Below, piece after piece: positions 26,145 to 35,220 of a stretch of 42,905 nucleotides of DNA. The notes below the pieces were generated by a model. It worked only from the letters and a program-made list of their open reading frames with translations, was not told the origin of the DNA and did not search any database. The stretch spans positions 1-42,905 of the forward strand of contig JAPLOW010000139.1 in the NCBI GenBank assembly GCA_026400555.1, in the 5' to 3' direction. The DNA comes from Hyphomicrobiales bacterium. Its GTDB lineage: Bacteria; Pseudomonadota; Alphaproteobacteria; Rhizobiales; Beijerinckiaceae. Numbering within the stretch: the stretch's first letter is position 1; the number at the start of each line of letters is the position of its first letter. Made by a program: the position numbers and the translations under genes.

Positions 26145-27173
26145 ATGAACCGCAGAATTCTGCTTACCGCCTTCGGCGCCGTCTCGATCACATGGGGCGC
26201 ACTGCCTGCCATGGCCCAGGGCCAGCTGAACATGATCTGCGCACCCGCCGCCGACTGGTGCGAGGCCATCGCCGCGGGCTTCCAGCGCGACACCGGCGTC
26301 AAGGTCAACATGGTGCGCAAGTCATCTGGCGAGATCCTCGCCCAGGTGAAGGCCGAGGCGCAGAACCCGCGCCTCGACATCTGGTTCGGCGGGTCTGCCG
26401 AGACTCATATCACCGCGGTCGAGGAGCGGCTGCTCCAGCCCTACACCTCGCCAAACATGGCGAACCTGCATCCCTGGGCAATCAAGGCGCATGAGGCCTC
26501 CAAGGGGCACTGCACGGGCGTCTCGTCCGGCGCGATCGGCATCGTCTACAATCGCGAGCTTGTGGCGCGGAAGAACATGCCTATTCCGAAAACATGGGAA
26601 GATCTGCTCAACCCCGCCTATAGGGGCGAGGTGCAGATGCCGAACCCCAACTCGTCAGGAACGGCCTACACCATCATCGCCGGACTCATCCAGATCTGGA
26701 ATGAGGACAAAGCCTTCGACTATCTCAAGAAGCTGCACCCGAACGTCAACGCCTACACCCGCTCGGGTGCCGCGCCGCTGCAATCGGTTGCCCGCGGCGA
26801 GAGCACCTTCGCGATCAGCTTCAACATGGAGACGATCTCGGCTCAGCAGGGCGGGTTTCCCGTCGAGCTGAGCTATCCGCCCGAGGGCACCAGCTACGAG
26901 GTGGCCTGCATGTCGATCATCCGCGGCGCCCGCAACGAGCGCGAGGCAAAGCAGTTCTACGATTGGTATCTGACGCCTGCCGCGATGGATATCGGTCCGA
27001 AGGTCAACCAATGGCATGCGCCAGCCCACAAGGGCGCGATGCCCGATCCACGCCTTCCGGACCCCTCGAAGATCAAGCTGATCGACTATGATTTTGCCAC
27101 GTTCGGCTCCGCCGCCACCCGGCGGCGCATCCTGTCCCGCTGGGACGCCGAAGTCGGTTCGCTGCCCAAGTAG
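26145..27173 (+). CDS. Fe3+/AfuA-type binding protein 2
   Basis: A 342-residue periplasmic binding protein with an intact signal peptide (MNRRILLTAFGAVSITWGAL, cleaved near AMAQG) and a good GGGAG ribosome site. It shares its whole length with binding protein 1: QLNMICAPAADWCEAIAAGF, DIWFGGSAETHI, NPNSSGTAYTIIAGL, GTSYEVACMSIIRGARN and LIDYDFATFGSAATRRRIL. It sits directly before the fused permease and ATPase and is the likely main receptor. Length and partners resemble AfuABC, a sugar-phosphate importer; that assignment is inferred. Confidence 0.9.
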   Translation: MNRRILLTAFGAVSITWGALPAMAQGQLNMICAPAADWCEAIAAGFQRDTGVKVNMVRKSSGEILAQVKAEAQNPRLDIWFGGSAETHITAVEERLLQPYTSPNMANLHPWAIKAHEASKGHCTGVSSGAIGIVYNRELVARKNMPIPKTWEDLLNPAYRGEVQMPNPNSSGTAYTIIAGLIQIWNEDKAFDYLKKLHPNVNAYTRSGAAPLQSVARGESTFAISFNMETISAQQGGFPVELSYPPEGTSYEVACMSIIRGARNEREAKQFYDWYLTPAAMDIGPKVNQWHAPAHKGAMPDPRLPDPSKIKLIDYDFATFGSAATRRRILSRWDAEVGSLPK

Positions 27174-27213
27174 CTGGTCACGCTGACCGACCCTACGACG
27201 ACAGGAGCCGCCC

Positions 27214-29340
27214 ATGTCCACGATCCAGCGCACCGAACCCAGGATTGACCCAGCCATCTGGTGGTGGCTGGCGGCTGCGGTGGGTGTCGTCATCGTGCCG
27301 TGGCACATGCAACAGGATGGCATGCGGATTTCCGGCATCTTCGCGCTGTTCGCAGGGGATGCCGATGCGGCTAGCGCGCTCGGCCAGTCGCTGTTCCACA
27401 AGCGCTTCTGGTTCTGGCCAGTCATTGCAGCTCTGGTGGTGGCACTGGCGGCCTTCCGTCCGGGTCTTGACCGGCGCGGGCGCGGCAATCTCCTGCTGAT
27501 TACCGGTCTTGGCGGGCTTCTCGCCGTCATCGCGCAGGGCTGGTTCATCGGCGTGCGCGGCTGGAGCTACCCGTTCCTGGAAAGCGCGTTCGGCGATCTC
27601 GACGAGCGCCAGTTCGGGATCGGCTGGGGCGGGGCGATGGCCTTTGCGGCGTTTGCCGCGCTGACCACGACCGCACTGGCCTTGCGCGGGCTGTTTGGCG
27701 GCGACCGTTTCGTGGCCGGCTGCGTCGGGTTGCTGATTGCATCGATTACACTGTTCACCGTCTGGCCGGTTCGCGTGGCCTGGAACACCCTGATGCTCGG
27801 CATCGCGACCGCCACCACCTGCACCGTGCTGGGCCTCGCCTTCGCGCTGGTCGTGACCCGCACAGGCTTCAGACTGAAAAAGCCGCTGCGCCTGCTCACG
27901 GTCTTGCCGATCATCACCCCGCCCTTTGTCATCGGCCTTGGCCTCATCCTGATCTTCGGCCGCTCCGGCCTGATCAACCAGTGGGTCGCGGCGCTGACGG
28001 GCGTCGAACTCGGCCGCTGGATCTACGGCTTTGACGGGGTCTGGCTGGCGCAAGTCTTCTCCTTCACGCCGACGGCCTTCCTCGTGCTGATCGGCGTGGT
28101 GCAAGGCATCTCCCCAACCATGGAGGAGGCCTCGCAGACCCTGCGTGCCGACAGGATGCGCACCTTCACCTCCGTCACGTTGCCGTTGATGCGGCCCGGT
28201 CTGACCAATGCTTGGCTCGTTGTCTTCGTCGAGAGCCTCGCTGATTTCGGCAATCCGATCCTGCTCGGCGGCTCGTTCGGCGTCCTTTCAACCGAAATCT
28301 TCTTCGCCGTCGTCGGCGCGCAGGCTGACTTCGGCCGGGCCGGCACGTTGGCGCTGATCCTGCTGATCTTTGCGCTGGTTGCTTTCATGATCCAGCGCGC
28401 CGTGCTGGGCCGCGCGTCCTATGTCTCGATGAGCGGCAAGGGCGACTCGGGCCTGCCGACGCCGCTGCCGGATTCCATCCGCCGCACCGCCTACTGCATC
28501 GCCCTGCCCTGGGCGGCGATGACGATCTTCGTGTATGTGCTCGCGCTGGCGGGCGGCTTCGTCAAGGTCTGGGGCCGCGACTGGACGCCGACGCTGTCGC
28601 ATTTCGGGCGCGCCTTCGCGCTCGAATGGACAGCGAACGGCATCTTATGGACCGGCGGAGCATGGGGCTCGTTCTTCACCACAATCCAGCTTGCGGCCAT
28701 CGCCGCACCGATCACGGCCGCCATCGGCCTGCTGGCAGCCTGGGTGCTCTCGCGACAGCAGTTCAAGGGCAAGACAGTGCTCGAATTTGCGCTGATGTTG
28801 ACCTTCTGCGTGCCCGGTACGGTCATCGGCGTGGCCTATATCCTGACCTACAACATTCCGCCCGTGGAGATTACGGGCACGGCGATCATCCTCATCATCT
28901 GCTTCGTCTTCCGCAATCTGCCGGTCGGCGTCCGCTCTGGTATGGCGGCGATGAGCCAGCTCGACAAGTCGCTGGACGAAGCCTCCACGACGCTGCGCGC
29001 ATCGACCTTCCGCACCCTGACAGCCGTGGTGCTGCCACTGCTGAAGCCCGCTATCGTCACGGCGCTGATCTACTCGTTCGTGCGCGCCATCACCACCGTT
29101 TCGGCTGTGATCTTCCTCGTCTCGGCGCAATACGAGATGGCGACCGTCTTCATCATCAACCGCGCCATCAATGGTGACTACGGCATCGCAATCGCCTATT
29201 CGACCGCGCTGATCGCGCTGATGATGCTGGCGATCGGCCTGATCCAGCTTGTGGTCGGCGAGCGCAAGATCGGCCGCCGCACCGCGGCGCCTGACCCAAC
29301 ACCCCAGATCGCCGCCCCACCTGCCGGAGCCCGCGCCTGA
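27214..29340 (+). CDS. Fused two-domain ABC permease (AfuB-like, 708 aa)
   Basis: A long inner-membrane permease with two homologous channel halves plus an N-terminal extension of about 170 residues holding four or so extra hydrophobic segments (IWWWLAAAVGVVIVPW, FWFWPVIAALVVALAAF). EAA loops are EEASQTLRADRMRTFTSVTLPLMRP and DEASTTLRASTFRTLTAVVLPLLKP. The family length near 700 and the extension match AfuB-like permeases rather than the shorter FbpB type at 16495-18201. AGGAG precedes ATG 27214. Its stop overlaps the ATPase start (TGATG). Confidence 0.9.
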   Translation: MSTIQRTEPRIDPAIWWWLAAAVGVVIVPWHMQQDGMRISGIFALFAGDADAASALGQSLFHKRFWFWPVIAALVVALAAFRPGLDRRGRGNLLLITGLGGLLAVIAQGWFIGVRGWSYPFLESAFGDLDERQFGIGWGGAMAFAAFAALTTTALALRGLFGGDRFVAGCVGLLIASITLFTVWPVRVAWNTLMLGIATATTCTVLGLAFALVVTRTGFRLKKPLRLLTVLPIITPPFVIGLGLILIFGRSGLINQWVAALTGVELGRWIYGFDGVWLAQVFSFTPTAFLVLIGVVQGISPTMEEASQTLRADRMRTFTSVTLPLMRPGLTNAWLVVFVESLADFGNPILLGGSFGVLSTEIFFAVVGAQADFGRAGTLALILLIFALVAFMIQRAVLGRASYVSMSGKGDSGLPTPLPDSIRRTAYCIALPWAAMTIFVYVLALAGGFVKVWGRDWTPTLSHFGRAFALEWTANGILWTGGAWGSFFTTIQLAAIAAPITAAIGLLAAWVLSRQQFKGKTVLEFALMLTFCVPGTVIGVAYILTYNIPPVEITGTAIILIICFVFRNLPVGVRSGMAAMSQLDKSLDEASTTLRASTFRTLTAVVLPLLKPAIVTALIYSFVRAITTVSAVIFLVSAQYEMATVFIINRAINGDYGIAIAYSTALIALMMLAIGLIQLVVGERKIGRRTAAPDPTPQIAAPPAGARA

Positions 29341-30413
29341 TGACCTTCGTACCCAATCCGAACGCCGCGGAAGTCCGGCTCGAGAAGATCACCAAACGGT
29401 ACGGAAAGGTCACGGCCGTCAAGCCGCTCGACCTGGTGATCCCGGCTGGAAGTCTGGTCACGCTGCTTGGCCCTTCCGGCTGCGGCAAGACTACGCTTCT
29501 GCGCATGATCGCAGGGCTCGAGCGCTCGACGGAGGGGAAGCTGTTGATCGGCGGCAAGGATGTGACGGACCTGTCTGCTGGCGAGCGCAACGTCTCGATG
29601 GTGTTCCAGTCCTATGCGCTATTCCCACATATGAGCGTGCTCGACAACGTTGCCTATGGCCTCATATCCGGTGGCATGAAGAAGCCCGATGCGCACGCAA
29701 AGGCCGAGGAGGCGCTGGCCTCGGTCGGCCTCAAGGGCTTCGGAAACCGTCTGCCATCGGAGATGTCCGGCGGGCAGCAGCAACGTGTGGCTGTCGCCAG
29801 GGCGCTGGTGCTGAAGCCCGATGTGCTCCTGTTCGACGAACCACTCTCGAACCTCGATGCGCGCCTGCGCCGGTCAATGCGCGAGGAGATCCGGGCCTTG
29901 CAGCAGTCGCTCGGCGTCACTGTTGTCTACGTCACCCATGACCAGTCCGAAGCGCTCGCTGTGTCTGACCTGATTGTGGTGATGCGCGCAGCTGAGATCG
30001 CCCAGATGGGCACGCCGCGCCAGCTTTACGAGGAGCCCGACAACGTCTTTGTCGCCACCTTCATGGGCGAGGCGAACCATGTGAGAGGCACGCTCGACGC
30101 CGAGACGACCGAGACCGGCACGATCACCCTTGACGGCTTGCGGACCAGACTGAAGCATCGCAATCTGCCGTCGGGACCGGTCGATCTTGTCATCCGGCCT
30201 GAATCGATCCGCCTTGTCGATGCCGGGACGCCGGGATGTCTGAACGCGACCGTACGAACCGCGACGTATATGGGCGCCCACGCCGAGTATAACCTCGATA
30301 CCCCGGTAGGACCGCTGTTCGTCATCGCGCCGGAGGCAAATGCACCACGCAAGGCGGGCGATGCAGTGGGTGTGACGCTGGCAGATCGCGGGGTATTTGC
30401 TGTCAAAGTGTGA
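29340..30413 (+). CDS. Fe3+/AfuC-type ABC ATP-binding protein
   Basis: A 357-residue ATPase: Walker [11 protein letters not shown]-loop FQSYALFPHMSV, signature [15 protein letters not shown], Walker [14 protein letters not shown], switch VTHDQSEA, and a TOBE-like C-terminal domain with DLVIRPESIRLVD. It overlaps the permease stop. Together with the binding proteins and permease it completes the importer that continues the phn operon. The operon ends here; an IS3 fragment follows within 25 bases. Confidence 0.92.
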   Translation: MTFVPNPNAAEVRLEKITKRYGKVTAVKPLDLVIPAGSLVTLLGPSGCGKTTLLRMIAGLERSTEGKLLIGGKDVTDLSAGERNVSMVFQSYALFPHMSVLDNVAYGLISGGMKKPDAHAKAEEALASVGLKGFGNRLPSEMSGGQQQRVAVARALVLKPDVLLFDEPLSNLDARLRRSMREEIRALQQSLGVTVVYVTHDQSEALAVSDLIVVMRAAEIAQMGTPRQLYEEPDNVFVATFMGEANHVRGTLDAETTETGTITLDGLRTRLKHRNLPSGPVDLVIRPESIRLVDAGTPGCLNATVRTATYMGAHAEYNLDTPVGPLFVIAPEANAPRKAGDAVGVTLADRGVFAVKV

Positions 30414-30434
30414 AGCGTACGAAGGTCGCGTTCG

Positions 30435-30617
30435 TTACATCGTCAAGCCGGCCCTGAAACGATCAAGGTCCAGCGCCATGCGCATGCCGGACAGTGACGT
30501 GGCCGCCGCGCGCACCACGGCCTGCGGCGCAAGAGCTCCAACGATCGCAAGAGCACGGAACCGTCGCCCACCTGCGAACTGGTCAGGGACAGACTCCACC
30601 GGCCCGCGCGTCGGTGC
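30435..30617 (-). pseudogene. IS3-family OrfB transposase fragment
   Basis: On the minus strand the translation VESVPDQFAGGRRFRALAIV, then AAATSLSGMRMALDLDRF, follows the IS3 OrfB integrase core (family form SLDFVSDQFADGRRFRxLAVVDD...ADTSLSGxRVAREL). The first catalytic Asp region is altered (ESV in place of LDF, GAL in place of DDF) and the frame ends at a stop at 30435. It is a decayed piece of about 60 residues. Confidence 0.7.
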
Positions 30618-30989
30618 ATCGCTGCACCAGCATCGGTTCAGGCAAAGGCCCTAATCGCAGAAGGCGCGTAATCCAGAGAATATCGGGCGCTTTGCGTGAA
30701 CGAATTCAGCGCATTTCGCGGTATCCAGTATGCATTCTCCGAGCGCCGCCGGCGCGGGAGGCCTGCTCGCCCCTCCGAGGACGCTCAGAAGTTCGATCCG
30801 GCATGCCTCGACGATGCTGCTGGATTCATCAGCGATGCCGCCCAAGAATGCGTCCGGCCGGGCGGCCAGAACACTGCGCGAAAGAGTGTGCGCCGGATGG
30901 GGAGTACACCGTGCTGTGGGCAATGATGAGCGATCATCTGCCAGTCTTAAGGTGGGTTCCATGTCAAGGTGGGATGACCGGGTGCCCAG
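30618..30989. other. Gene-poor stretch, nothing recognised
   Basis: Open frames exist on both strands here (the longest are 30494-31018 plus and 30651-30962 minus), but neither looks like a protein family, both are Arg/Pro/Ser-rich as expected of chance frames in GC-rich DNA, and neither has a ribosome site. No tRNA, array or clear hairpin was found. It may be decayed mobile-element DNA continuous with the IS3 fragment. Confidence 0.4.
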
Positions 30990-31163
30990 TCAGTTCAGGC
31001 CGGGCAAAATCCCGTTGAACATGCCATTGACCCTGGTGCCGATCACCCCAAGCGAGGCGACGGCGCAGATCGAGATGATCGAGGCGATGAGCGCGTATTC
31101 GATCGAGGTGATGCCCCGTTCATCGCGCAGAAATCGTCTGATCAGGGAGCCTTCGCCGTTCAT
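30990..31163 (-). CDS. Flp-type (type IVb) pilin
   Basis: A 57-residue prepilin: short basic leader GSLIRRFLRDERG, then the class-defining ITSIEYALIASIISICAVASL helix with the Glu at position five of the mature protein, and a short tail NGMFNGILPGLN. It would be processed by a CpaA/TadV peptidase and assembled by a Tad machine, none of which is in this window. The frame is open to 31235, but the ATG at 31163 gives the usual pilin length. Its ribosome site is weak. It lies downstream of gshA on the same strand. Confidence 0.82.
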   Translation of the reverse strand: MNGEGSLIRRFLRDERGITSIEYALIASIISICAVASLGVIGTRVNGMFNGILPGLN

Positions 31164-31315
31164 GGCAAGAAAGATGCCAGCAACGACTTCGGGAAAAGTT
31201 AACAAGGGCCGACTTTTTCGCCGGCCTCGCAGCATGCTTGCCGCAGCGTGAACGGCTTGTTCGCAATGCGATTTATCCTTGCATGATGCCCGGATGAGCC
31301 TGCAACGCGCCCGAC

Positions 31316-32689
31316 CTACAGGGCGTACTCCGTGAACGCCGGATCAACGGACCGATTCCACAGACCATTGAACGAGGCGATCAGATCGTCGGCGACCGTC
31401 CGGCCGCTGGTGACGATCGCATCCAGCGGATCAAGGAACCGTGTCTCGTCGCAGCCGAACGGATCGGTGAAGCCGCGCCGGGCGAGGCCGGACCGCGCCA
31501 GCCGGAGCACATCATATGCGATTTCACGAACCGTGCGCCCCTGGATGGTCGCCGCGAGCCCCTGGGCCGGGACCGCGTCGCGAAGGGTCTGACGCTCCGC
31601 GGCCGTCCAGCCCTTGACCAGTTGCCAAGCCTGGTCCAGCGCGGCCTGATCGTACAGAAGCCCCGTCCAGAAGGCCGGCAGGGCGACGAGATTGGCGGCA
31701 GGGCCCGCATCGGCGCCACGCATTTCGAGATAGCGCTTCAGACGCACCTCGGGGAACAGCGTGCCCATGTGGTTCGCCCAGTCCGCGATCGTGGCCTGCT
31801 GGCCAGGCGCTCCTGCCAGCCTGCCGGCCATCAGGTCGCGGAAGGAGCCGCCGGTAACATCGTGATAGGTGGCGCCACGCTTGACGAAATACATCGGCAC
31901 ATCGAGCGCCCAGTCGACATAGCGCTCATAGCCCATGCCATCCTCGAAGGCGAAGGCGAGCATGCCGGAGCGGTTGTTGTCGGTGTCGCGCCAGATTTCA
32001 GAGCGCATCGACGTTTGCCCGTTGAGCCGCCCTTCGGTGAAGGGCGAGGCGGCGAACAGCGCCGTCGCCACAGGCTGGAGAGCGAGCGAGACGCGCAGCT
32101 TCTGGACCATGTCCGCTTCGTTCGAGAAATCGAGGTTCACCTGCACCGTGCAGGTGCGGAACATCATGTCTCGCCCGCGCGTGCCGACCTTGGGCATGTA
32201 GTTGCGCATGATCTGATAGCGCGACTTGGGCATGATCGGCGTCTGCTCAAGCGACCATTTCGGGCTGTGGCCAAGGCTGAGGAAGCCGATCCCGAGCGGC
32301 TCGGCCAGTTGCTTGAGCTGCGACAGATGCGCGTTCAGTTCATCGCGGGTCTGGTGCAGCGTCTTGACCGGTGCGCCGGACAGTTCGAACTGGCCGCCGG
32401 GCTCGAGCGAGATGGCGCCGCCGCCCGTGACGTCGGCCAGCCCGATGGGGTGGTCGCCTTCCATGATCGGCTCCCAGCCGAGCAACCAGGACATGCCGTC
32501 GAGCAGACGGCGGATGCCGCCCCGCGGACCCTCATACGGCACCGGGGCGAGGTCGGCACGGTAGAAAGGAAACTTCTCGTGTTCTGTCCCAAGGCGGTAG
32601 AGCGCCCTCGGCTTCTCCCCTGCCGCGATCCACGCGACCAGATCGTCGCGGGAGCCGAGGGGAGTCGGATCGGATTGGTCACGGGCCAT
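31316..32689 (-). CDS. gshA: Glutamate-cysteine ligase (plant/proteobacterial class)
   Basis: A 457-residue cytoplasmic enzyme making gamma-glutamylcysteine, the first step of glutathione synthesis. Family segments: RLGTEHEKFPFYR near the N-terminus (Glu/ATP site), GGGAISLEPGGQFELSGAP, FRTCTVQVNLDFSNEADMV and IWRDTDNNRSGML. The length and motifs match the plant-like GCS2 class of Alphaproteobacteria. The ATG at 32689 begins ARDQSDPTPL. In related genomes gshA often neighbours rsmE; here a broken YbdK-type ligase lies between them. Confidence 0.95.
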   Translation of the reverse strand: MARDQSDPTPLGSRDDLVAWIAAGEKPRALYRLGTEHEKFPFYRADLAPVPYEGPRGGIRRLLDGMSWLLGWEPIMEGDHPIGLADVTGGGAISLEPGGQFELSGAPVKTLHQTRDELNAHLSQLKQLAEPLGIGFLSLGHSPKWSLEQTPIMPKSRYQIMRNYMPKVGTRGRDMMFRTCTVQVNLDFSNEADMVQKLRVSLALQPVATALFAASPFTEGRLNGQTSMRSEIWRDTDNNRSGMLAFAFEDGMGYERYVDWALDVPMYFVKRGATYHDVTGGSFRDLMAGRLAGAPGQQATIADWANHMGTLFPEVRLKRYLEMRGADAGPAANLVALPAFWTGLLYDQAALDQAWQLVKGWTAAERQTLRDAVPAQGLAATIQGRTVREIAYDVLRLARSGLARRGFTDPFGCDETRFLDPLDAIVTSGRTVADDLIASFNGLWNRSVDPAFTEYAL

Positions 32690-33036
32690 GCATGTCTCAG
32701 GTCAACAGATGGGATGGGCGGCAGGCGCCGTGTTGGAGAGATCGTCCCCAGAAGCACCAAGCCGCCCGTGTCGGTTACCGAGATATGAGTGAATTGGCGA
32801 CATTGCAACGACAATAGCCGGAGACGGCCGACCTGATCTTGCGTCCATGCATAGGCCCCTGCTGACGGCGCAAATGGACGCTGCGCATGGCCGGGCGTCC
32901 GGCGTCGCCGCGCGCGCCGAGCGGGCGCGCCGATTGCTCTGCCTGGCCGATCGCTCGGACCAGTCGAACGATGGCGCCGGGTTTACGGCATCTGGCAACG
33001 GTGCAAGCGCGTGGCCACCTCGCGCTGCCGTCTCTG
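32690..33036. other. Intergenic region upstream of gshA
   Basis: About 350 bases without a recognisable gene between gshA and the damaged ligase gene on the same strand. Frames here are out of phase with family homology. The gshA promoter should lie in the gshA-proximal half; no hexamer pair is convincing and no terminator with a U-tract is seen. Confidence 0.4.
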
Positions 33037-34134
33037 TCAGTGCAGCAACTGCGGCGCCATGCCGGGGGCCCTGGCTGTCCGCTGCTTTCCGGATCGGGTT
33101 TCGGAGGCAAGCCAGTCAACCACGACGCCAAGCGCCTGCTCGGAGTTGCGCAGGCGGTTGCGCGCCTCCTCGAACACCGCAAGCTGGGTGTCGGCGCTGG
33201 TGCCGCGGCTGAGAATGTCCCGCAGCGACATCAGTTGCGGCAGGCAGCCAAGCTCGCGCGCGTCGTTCTCAAGCAGCGCGATCGTGTCCTCGAGGACATC
33301 GGCGACACTGCGCATGCTGGCCGTCCGCTCATCCACGAAGGCGCCATGAATGCCATAGTGCTGGGCGCGCCAGACATTTTCCGCCGCGAGGGCGCGCGTC
33401 GCAGCGGACATGTCGGCATTAATCGCGCCGTCAAGATCCAGACGCCGCACCAGACAGCGGTACAGCGCAGCGATCGCGGATGGTGTCACCAAGGCGGGTG
33501 CAGCTGTCGGCGATGCGCAGTTCCAGCGACGGGTGCTGGTGCGGGGGCCGGATCGCCCACCAGACGAAGCTGGAGTTCTCGATGGCGCGGCCCGGGCATT
33601 CTCGAACACTTCCGGCAGCCTGGTGCGCGGCAGTTCGCGATAGGCCGCCAGGCGGTAGCCCATCAGTCCGCTGCGATGGCCCTGCCAGAAGGGTGACGAG
33701 GTCGAGAGAGCCAGAAGCAGGGGCAGGAAGGGCAGTATCCGGCCCATGATGCTGATGCGCCGGTCTTCATCGGCGATTTCGACATGGACATGCAGGCCGC
33801 ACACCTGGTTGCGTGAGCCCAGCATCTGCAGGTCGCGCATCATGCGGTCATAGCGCGCCGCCGCTGTGACGCGCTGGCGCAGCCAGGTCGCGCTCGGATG
33901 CGTGCCCGAGGTCATCACCAGAAGCCCGTGATCGCCTGCAATCACGGAAATTCCCTGCCTGAGCCCGCCGAGTGCCGCTTCGGCCTCGCCGAAGTCGTGC
34001 AGCGGAGGCGTCGCCACCTCCAGCTGGCATTGCAGCATCTTGCGCTGGACCTCGATCGGATAAGCTGCACGAACGTCTGCAATAAACAAAGGATCGACGC
34101 GGCTAACTGCAGATTTTATGACAGCATCTGACAA
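33037..34134 (-). pseudogene. YbdK-type carboxylate-amine ligase, damaged
   Basis: A GCS2-family ligase related to E. coli YbdK. Recognisable parts are [50 protein letters not shown], and a normal C-terminal half ([27 protein letters not shown]). Three lesions are visible. The N-terminal segment with the GIEEE motif is missing. After LPEVFE about 15 residues are deleted with a frame change. The conserved [18 protein letters not shown] and [14 protein letters not shown] are then read only in another frame, before an extra base near 33480 restores the frame. The open frame therefore spans the gene while scrambling its core. Confidence 0.78.
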
Positions 34135-34312
34135 TCAATATTCTTATTCTATGCCAATTGATATCTATTTTATTTTGTCATGAAAATAACAATTTCTATA
34201 ATTAATTATTCTTTTGCAAAATTTTACTTTTATGTCTACCCAGACTGTCGGCGATCAAGGCTCAATTACAACCTGTTCCCATAGAAATTAATTTTTTTGA
34301 TCTTTCTGTGTG
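34135..34312. other. AT-rich island between two damaged genes
   Basis: By hand count only 20 of the 100 bases at 34141-34240 are G or C, against roughly 60-65% in the flanking genes. No open frame or tRNA is seen. It replaces the expected 5' part of the YbdK-type gene and abuts the rsmE stop. It could be foreign DNA, a strong promoter region, or a rearrangement scar. Confidence 0.6.
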
Positions 34313-34336
34313 TTTGCGGGCGACGCAGGGCGCCGG

Positions 34337-35006
34337 TCAGCGCCAGTCACCCAAACACGCCTGAATGATGGCGAGCGCCGCGACAGCGGCGGTGTCCGCC
34401 CGCAAAATGCGCGGGCCGAGCGACAGGCGGACGATTCGGGGTTGGGCCAACAGAATCCGGCGCTCCTCGTCATCGAACCCGCCCTCCGGGCCGATCAGCA
34501 GCGCGAGCGGCTGATCCGGGCTGGCGGCGGCGCGCGAAGCCGCAAGGGCTTCCAGCGGATTGGACACAGGGGCATCCTCATCGCAGAAGATCAGCAGGCG
34601 GCTCTCCTCGCGCATCGCCATCGCCCGCTCCAGCTTCACTTCGGCCGCGACCGGGGGCACGCTGAGCAGGCCGCATTGCTCGGCGGCTTCCACCGCATTG
34701 GCCGCAAGCCGCCCGGTGTTGATCCGCGACACCTGGGTGCGGCGCGTGAGAACGGGCTGGAGCAGCGTCGCGCCCATTTCGACCGCCTTCTGCGCCATGT
34801 AGTCGAGCCGGGCCGATTTCAGCGGCGCGAACAGGTAATGGAGATCGGCTTGCGGGGGCTGCGGCCGCGTCTGCCGCCGGGCGCGCAGGACGACGTCCTT
34901 GCGGCACGTTGACCAAATAATTGACCTGATCGCGCTCGAGCGCGATGACCGCGTCGTCCTTCAGGTCGCCTGCGACAAACAGTCTTGGGCCGACAGGTTT
35001 TTCCAT
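34337..35006 (-). pseudogene. rsmE: 16S rRNA (uracil-1498-N3)-methyltransferase with internal deletion
   Basis: The N-terminus RLFVAGDLKDDAVIALERDQ then VNYLVNV and the C-terminal SPOUT domain (RPQPPQADLHYLFAPLKSAR, MAQKAVEMGATLLQPVLTRR, LALLIGPEGGFDDEE, LSLGPRILRADTAAVAAL) clearly belong to RsmE. Between YLVNV and RPQPP about 30 residues of the PUA-like domain are missing and the two parts are in different frames. The knotted SAM-binding region is intact but could only be made from an internal start such as ATG 34798. The total length is about 223 codons against a usual 245 or so. Confidence 0.82.
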
Positions 35007-35220
35007 GGCAGGCCAGATCTTTCCGTTTCCCGGCCCCTTGTGGCGGCTCGAACGCAGGCCTGTCTGCCATAAACCCGACGTGATTTGAACCGATGAACAG
35101 GGTCGCTCGCCGAACGCGCGACAGCGACGGGTGGAATGATCCGGCGCGCGCTGCTATAAAGGTGCGGAGACCAGTTGGTGTGGCGGCCCGGGAGGCTGCA
35201 CCCATGAGAGGAAAGAGCTG

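Noticed and set aside
15392-30413. C-P lyase, phosphonatase or phosphite dehydrogenase genes
   Set aside because: None of the expected families was seen in the translations; the cluster is transport-only.
30494-31018. 174-residue plus-strand frame in the gene-poor region
   Set aside because: Arg/Pro/Ser-rich, no ribosome site, no family pattern, and it overlaps the IS3 fragment in antisense.
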